A stretch of 10,986 nt of DNA from Isotricha intestinalis (Eukaryota > Ciliophora > Litostomatea > Vestibuliferida > Isotrichidae), in contig JAJJLU010004630.1 in the NCBI GenBank assembly GCA_023807065.1, positions 1-10,986 of the forward strand, given 5' to 3'. The notes under the pieces were generated by a model. That model saw only the letters and a list, made by a program, of their open reading frames with translations, searched no databases and was not told the origin of the DNA. Positions 7,599 to 10,986 of this stretch are shown here, piece by piece. Numbering within the stretch: position 1 is the first letter of the stretch; each line of letters opens with the position of its first letter. A program made the translations under genes and the position numbers.

Positions 7599-10039
7599 TT
7601 AATTAAAATTAATAGCACTGTTCTCCTCAGGATAACCACTCTTAATTGGAGCATCATTAAACAAAGCATTCCCTTCTTCTTCCAAATTAACTGGTGAATA
7701 TGATTTTCCTTCAGAAAATAATTTATCAAATAAAGAATAAATCCCATTTAAATCAAAATTACAAGTAACTTCTTTATCCATTAAATAATAAATTCCAATT
7801 GCAAAAAACAGAATTAAGATAATAAAAATAAATAACCCAAATTTCCCAAAAAATCCATTATAAGGACAAGGTAAAACTATAGGATCAAATTTGACTCCAT
7901 TAATACAAGTATCACCAGGTATTCTTCTATATCCTTTAGAAATTTTATAAATTCCTTTACAATCTAAAGGAGGTTTATTAATAACAGTTTCATCTATTTT
8001 TCCATCTCCTATTCTCGTACAAGGACTTCCAGGTTCACTTCTTTGATAACCCATATCACACATATAATCTAATTCAGTACAATCACAATTTAATTTAGTT
8101 ATTTTTCTTTCAAATTTTTCTGTATTTACACATTTACTTTCTCTCTTCCTTCTAACAATTTGTATTTTATGTCCTAATAAACATTCAACTCCTGCTCTTC
8201 CATCAGAAGGTGACCATATTTCATAATCACTTTCTGCTGTCCCTGGTTTATCAGGATACTTACATTTATCATATACATTACCAAAATTTATTCCTATTGA
8301 AATTCCTTTTTTTACTCCTCCTTTCATACTTTCACCATATATAATAAAATTATGACTTTGTGATGTTGGTTCTATTATAATATTTCTTATTAAAAATTTC
8401 TCATCTGATATTTTCTTTTCTTCCCATGATAATCCTTCATCCCAAGTATAATAAATTGTATTACTTGGTTTTTCATCATCAGCTAATAATATTAATCCTC
8501 CACCATCACCAATTTCATATATATGACTTCCTTTTTTAATTTCAAACCAAGTTAATCCACCATCACGAGATAAAAATGTTGAAACTTCTTTACTAAGATA
8601 ATGTCCTACATTTCCATTTCCTAATATTAATCCTACTGCTGAATCAACACTATAGAATGGAGGATGCTCTGAGGAAATACCAAATAAATTTAAATAACAA
8701 TAATTTCCACAATTATATTTTTTACCTTCACTATCTCTTTCAGGAGCTTTTAATCTTTGCCAATCACCTCCTCTATTAAAAGTAATTTCTGTTTTAATAT
8801 AATCTTTATATTGTAAATTACTTTTATGATGACTTCCAGTATTTTTTTTAGGGTCTTTTGACATTGATTCTTTTTTCTTTTGTTGAACTTGCTCTAACTC
8901 CTTAGCAGCTAATTTCATATATTTTCCACTAATAACATTAGCAATATAAACTCCTTCAACAGAATTAACTTTTTCAAAATCACATTGATTACCTTCACCT
9001 CGAATATTATTCTTTAAAGATAAACTATAACCTAAACCTCTAGGTCCACTAATATAAATATGTCCATAAGGTGAATTTTCTCCAAAATGATTAATATGAA
9101 GAAAAACACTATGAAAAGTAGGATCTAAAAAAGTATAAGAATGTTCTAAATAAGATTTTTGATTAGTATCAATTGGTTGTAAATCATATCATAATGAGTG
9201 GTTTTAGCTAATAATAATTGAACTTCTTGTGCTTCTTGGTCAACTACACTTGCAACAAATAAATAATGATTTGTAACAAGAAATTTATTTCCTTTTGATG
9301 CAAGAACTTTAAAAGTTTTAAAAAAATCATCAGAATAAACTAAATCAACTTTATAATTCCAACCAGTATTTTTTTGATCACCAGTACCTCTTGGTTCATA
9401 ACTCATTAAAATTCTTTCTTTAGGAACTCCTTTATTAATTTGACTTTGTTCAACAATTCCCCAACCAAATTGAACAACATATTTTCCAATTTGATGCCAA
9501 TTAACTCCTAAATCTTTAGTATAAAAAACTTCTTGATATATTTTACAAGGTTCACCAACAAAATCATTACATGAAGTAAATGCAGAAGCTAAACCCCAAT
9601 TTCTTTCAGTAGGATGAAAAATAAATTCATTTATTCTTCTTCCATGATTTAAAGCTTTTATTTTTAAACCACATTCTTCACCAATCCAATTTATTCCTTG
9701 TGTTCCTAAAAAAATTAATAAAGTTTTATCTGCAGGTGATTGAACTATTAATGATACTTTTCCTATTTCATTTTCATTTTCTTCTAATTCATCTTTTCCT
9801 GTGTTTGTAAAAATATCATTTAATTTCTTCCAGTTCATTCCACGATCTTCACTTCTATATATACTGTTTTTATCTGTTAGAATTATTGCTATGGAGTTAT
9901 CTATCCCACACCATATTAAATCACGAGGAGTACTATCTAATTCAAATCTACTAAAATCTATTGTGCCTTGGGAAACTATTAAAGGTAATATTGATAATAT
10001 CAGAAGAAAAAGGTTTATTATCATTTTTTGATTTAACAT
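7599..10039 (-). CDS. Sortilin-like VPS10-domain sorting receptor, frameshifted by a 5-bp duplication
   Basis: Type I membrane receptor of the VPS10/sortilin family, which carries luminal cargo between Golgi, endosomes and lysosome or vacuole. Ignoring five duplicated bases at 9183-9192, the gene encodes 811 residues without introns, close to animal sortilin and about half the length of yeast Vps10p, which has two VPS10 domains. Residues 1-23 form a signal peptide. The propeller carries Asp boxes at 63-70 (SEDRGMNW), 174-181 (TKDLGVNW), 489-496 (SRDGGLTW) and 530-537 (TWDEGLSW). The family signature DFEKVNSVEGVYIAN lies at about 352-366. A Cys-rich 10CC module spans about 618-723 (CLLGHKIQIVRRKRESKC at its start). 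One membrane helix lies at about 731-751, followed by a 60-residue cytosolic tail with a YSPV tyrosine sorting signal (779-782) next to an acidic stretch. As written, the upstream frame stops after 297 codons (at 9146), so no full receptor is made unless the duplication is an allele or assembly error. The first ATG is chosen; one at codon 6 is possible. Confidence 0.93.
9183..9192 (-). repeat. 5-bp tandem duplication (ATCAT x2) that shifts the VPS10 frame
   Basis: The plus strand reads ATCATATCAT. Before it the receptor frame runs to residue Asp284 (AKTTHYD). After removing one 5-bp copy, the frame continues directly (LQPIDTNQKSYLEHSYTFLD) into the rest of the VPS10 domain with no stop. A 5-bp gain explains exactly the observed frame change. 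Origins to consider are replication slippage, a transposon excision footprint, or an assembly or read error. Confidence 0.85.
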
Positions 10040-10158
10040 TTTTGATTTTTAAAAAATGTGTTTTTTTAAATTGTTTTATTTTTAAAAAAAATAAATTAAT
10101 ATTTGAATAATTTTTTAAATATTTAAAAATAAATAAAAAACAAAAATTTATTTAATTT
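10040..10158. promoter_or_regulatory. Likely 5' UTR/promoter interval of the VPS10 gene
   Basis: About 120 bp of nearly pure A/T lie between the VPS10 start and the end of the relic upstream. Poly-A and poly-T runs dominate, with an A-rich context directly before the ATG. No defined core element can be singled out; the call rests on position. Confidence 0.35.
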
Positions 10159-10654
10159 TTATATGTTTAACATAGGCTCCTATACTTCATTGTAATAAAT
10201 TTCCAAAGTTAAAAATGAGCTTTTTAAGGTCTTTTTATCTAAAATAAGTAACTTACAATCAGTATCAGCAAAAACACTAGTGACTTTAGGTTAATTTTGA
10301 TTAAATATTCTAGTTCTTTCTTAGGGTGAGTAATCATATAATGTTTTTTTCATCATTTATATTCTTTTTATATCAATAAATTTTTCTTAAGTTCTATCCC
10401 CATATCAATGAACAAATTACATAAAATTTATTAATTTTATTTCTTCATCCTTATTAAATCAGACTTCAATTCTTCTATATTTGGTTCTTTTGATTTGAGT
10501 ATTTGATGAATAAGGCTTATTTGCGTTTGGATAGGATATTTATTGTTCATTTTTGATTGATATTTAAATTACCTAATTCATTATCATTTTCATCATTTTT
10601 GTTTTCTGTATTTATTTATTCTGCTTCCCGTGATATCTTATTAAAAATTTTCAT
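10159..10654 (-). pseudogene. Broken gene remnant with a cyclic-nucleotide-binding-domain signature
   Basis: Three open stretches follow each other on the minus strand in different frames. The first, from the ATG ending at 10654, reads MKIFNKISREAE, a stop, then an Asn/Glu-rich run. The second, about 10446-10547, includes YPIQTQISLIHQILKSKEPN and ends in DLIRMKK and TAA. The third, 10159-10356, has stops at codons 12, 22, 59 and 66. It contains PKVTSVFADTDCKLLILDKK, which resembles the end of the cAMP/cGMP-binding beta-roll, where families read roughly PRxAxVxAxTDCxLLxLD. The usual phosphate-binding Arg would be Lys here. At least one frameshift (near 10547) and internal TAA/TAG stops show it is not a working gene as written. 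It is tandem with and upstream of the VPS10 gene. The identification is from motif recall only; CNBD kinases, channels and flagellar proteins are all possible sources. Confidence 0.45.
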
Positions 10655-10690
10655 TTTATTTATCTGTTCCAGTAAAAAATAAAATTTTTT

Positions 10691-10857
10691 GCAAAATTCC
10701 AAAATGCCAAAATTTTGGAAAAATTAGCGAAGCAACAATAACATCATTGAAATAAAATTTATTACAAAATTCCCAAATTCCTAAATTTTGGCAAAATCCA
10801 AAATCCAAAATTTTGGAAAAATTAGGGGAAGCAACAATAATATGATTAAAATAAAAT
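10691..10857. repeat. Diverged direct repeat with CCAAAATTTTGG palindromes
   Basis: Two copies of a unit of about 67 bp, at 10691-10758 and 10791-10857, share GCAAAAT...CCAAAATTTTGG, then AAAAATTAG, then GAAGCAACAATAA and ATAAAAT, with a handful of substitutions and three small indels. Each copy holds the 12-bp palindrome CCAAAATTTTGG (10707-10718 and 10805-10816). TGCCAAAATTT at 10705-10715 is also inverted exactly as AAATTTTGGCA at 10783-10793, so the block can fold. The G/C content is higher than in the flanks. It looks like part of a dispersed non-autonomous element or satellite. No coding frame or target-site duplication is visible. Confidence 0.75.
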
Positions 10858-10986
10858 AAATTTAAAACAAAATAAAATCTAAAGAATATATTTTTATATT
10901 ATATTAATATAAAATATATTTATATATTTTAATTATAGAATATTTAATATAATTTATTATAAGTATTAAATAAATATTTAAAGTTA
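10858..10986. other. Terminal AT-only tract
   Basis: Nearly pure A/T to the window edge, including a near-palindromic stretch around TATATTAATATA at about 10901-10912. Nothing else can be supported. Confidence 0.4.

Noticed and set aside
7556..7747. Minus-strand open frame of 63 codons.
   Set aside because: It overlaps the end of the VPS10 gene in another frame and has no independent support.
9127..9226. An intron could explain the frame change in the VPS10 gene: a TACTAAT branch-like word is followed by TTATTTAG on the minus strand.
   Set aside because: The sequence on both sides is continuous VPS10 protein, so splicing it out would delete family-conserved residues. The natural 78-bp GT-AG choice does not restore the frame, and the 104-bp choice needs a poor donor (GTGTAG). 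A 5-bp duplication explains it more simply.
9801..10031. Plus-strand open frame of 76 codons.
   Set aside because: It is antisense to the signal peptide and first Asp box of the VPS10 gene.
7599..10039. Reading the Asp-box propeller as a glycoside hydrolase (GH74 or sialidase type).
   Set aside because: Asp boxes are shared with those folds, but the signal peptide, 10CC module, single membrane helix and YSPV tail are those of a sortilin.

Overview
The window is extremely AT-rich eukaryotic DNA. Genes are compact and intron-poor, with A-rich coding strands, A/T-ending codons and many Asn/Lys runs, and they lie in even more AT-rich spacers. The genetic code looks standard: every gene ends at TAA, glutamine is written CAA, and the sequence past each stop loses its coding character. 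A CIMIP2/FAM166-type ciliary protein means the organism builds a cilium or flagellum. A sortilin-type VPS10 receptor and this base composition fit an anaerobic gut fungus (Neocallimastigomycetes) or another AT-rich flagellated protist or fungus. This assignment is inference.

Layout, left to right: the C-terminal end of a plus-strand gene with a Cys-rich tail (1-255); a four-helix membrane protein on the minus strand (382-1020); a spacer with a possible plus-strand relic (1021-1840); an Asn/Lys-rich protein of unknown function, minus strand (1841-2686); a spacer (2687-3554); the CIMIP2-like axonemal protein, minus strand (3555-4316); a second A-skewed spacer with a possible plus-strand relic (4317-4941); a predicted coiled-coil protein, minus strand (4942-5892); a 1.66 kb gene-free stretch (5893-7555); a complete sortilin-like VPS10 receptor gene, minus strand (7599-10039), split into two frames by a 5-bp tandem duplication; a broken gene relic with a cyclic-nucleotide-binding-domain signature, minus strand (about 10159-10654); and a diverged direct repeat built on CCAAAATTTTGG (10691-10857).

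The genes do not form an evident pathway. One is axonemal, one is an endomembrane sorting receptor, and the rest are unassigned. I found no clear new biological system. The most informative points are the frameshift in the VPS10 gene, the sharp change in codon use inside the CIMIP2 gene, and the traces of decayed genes in the spacers.
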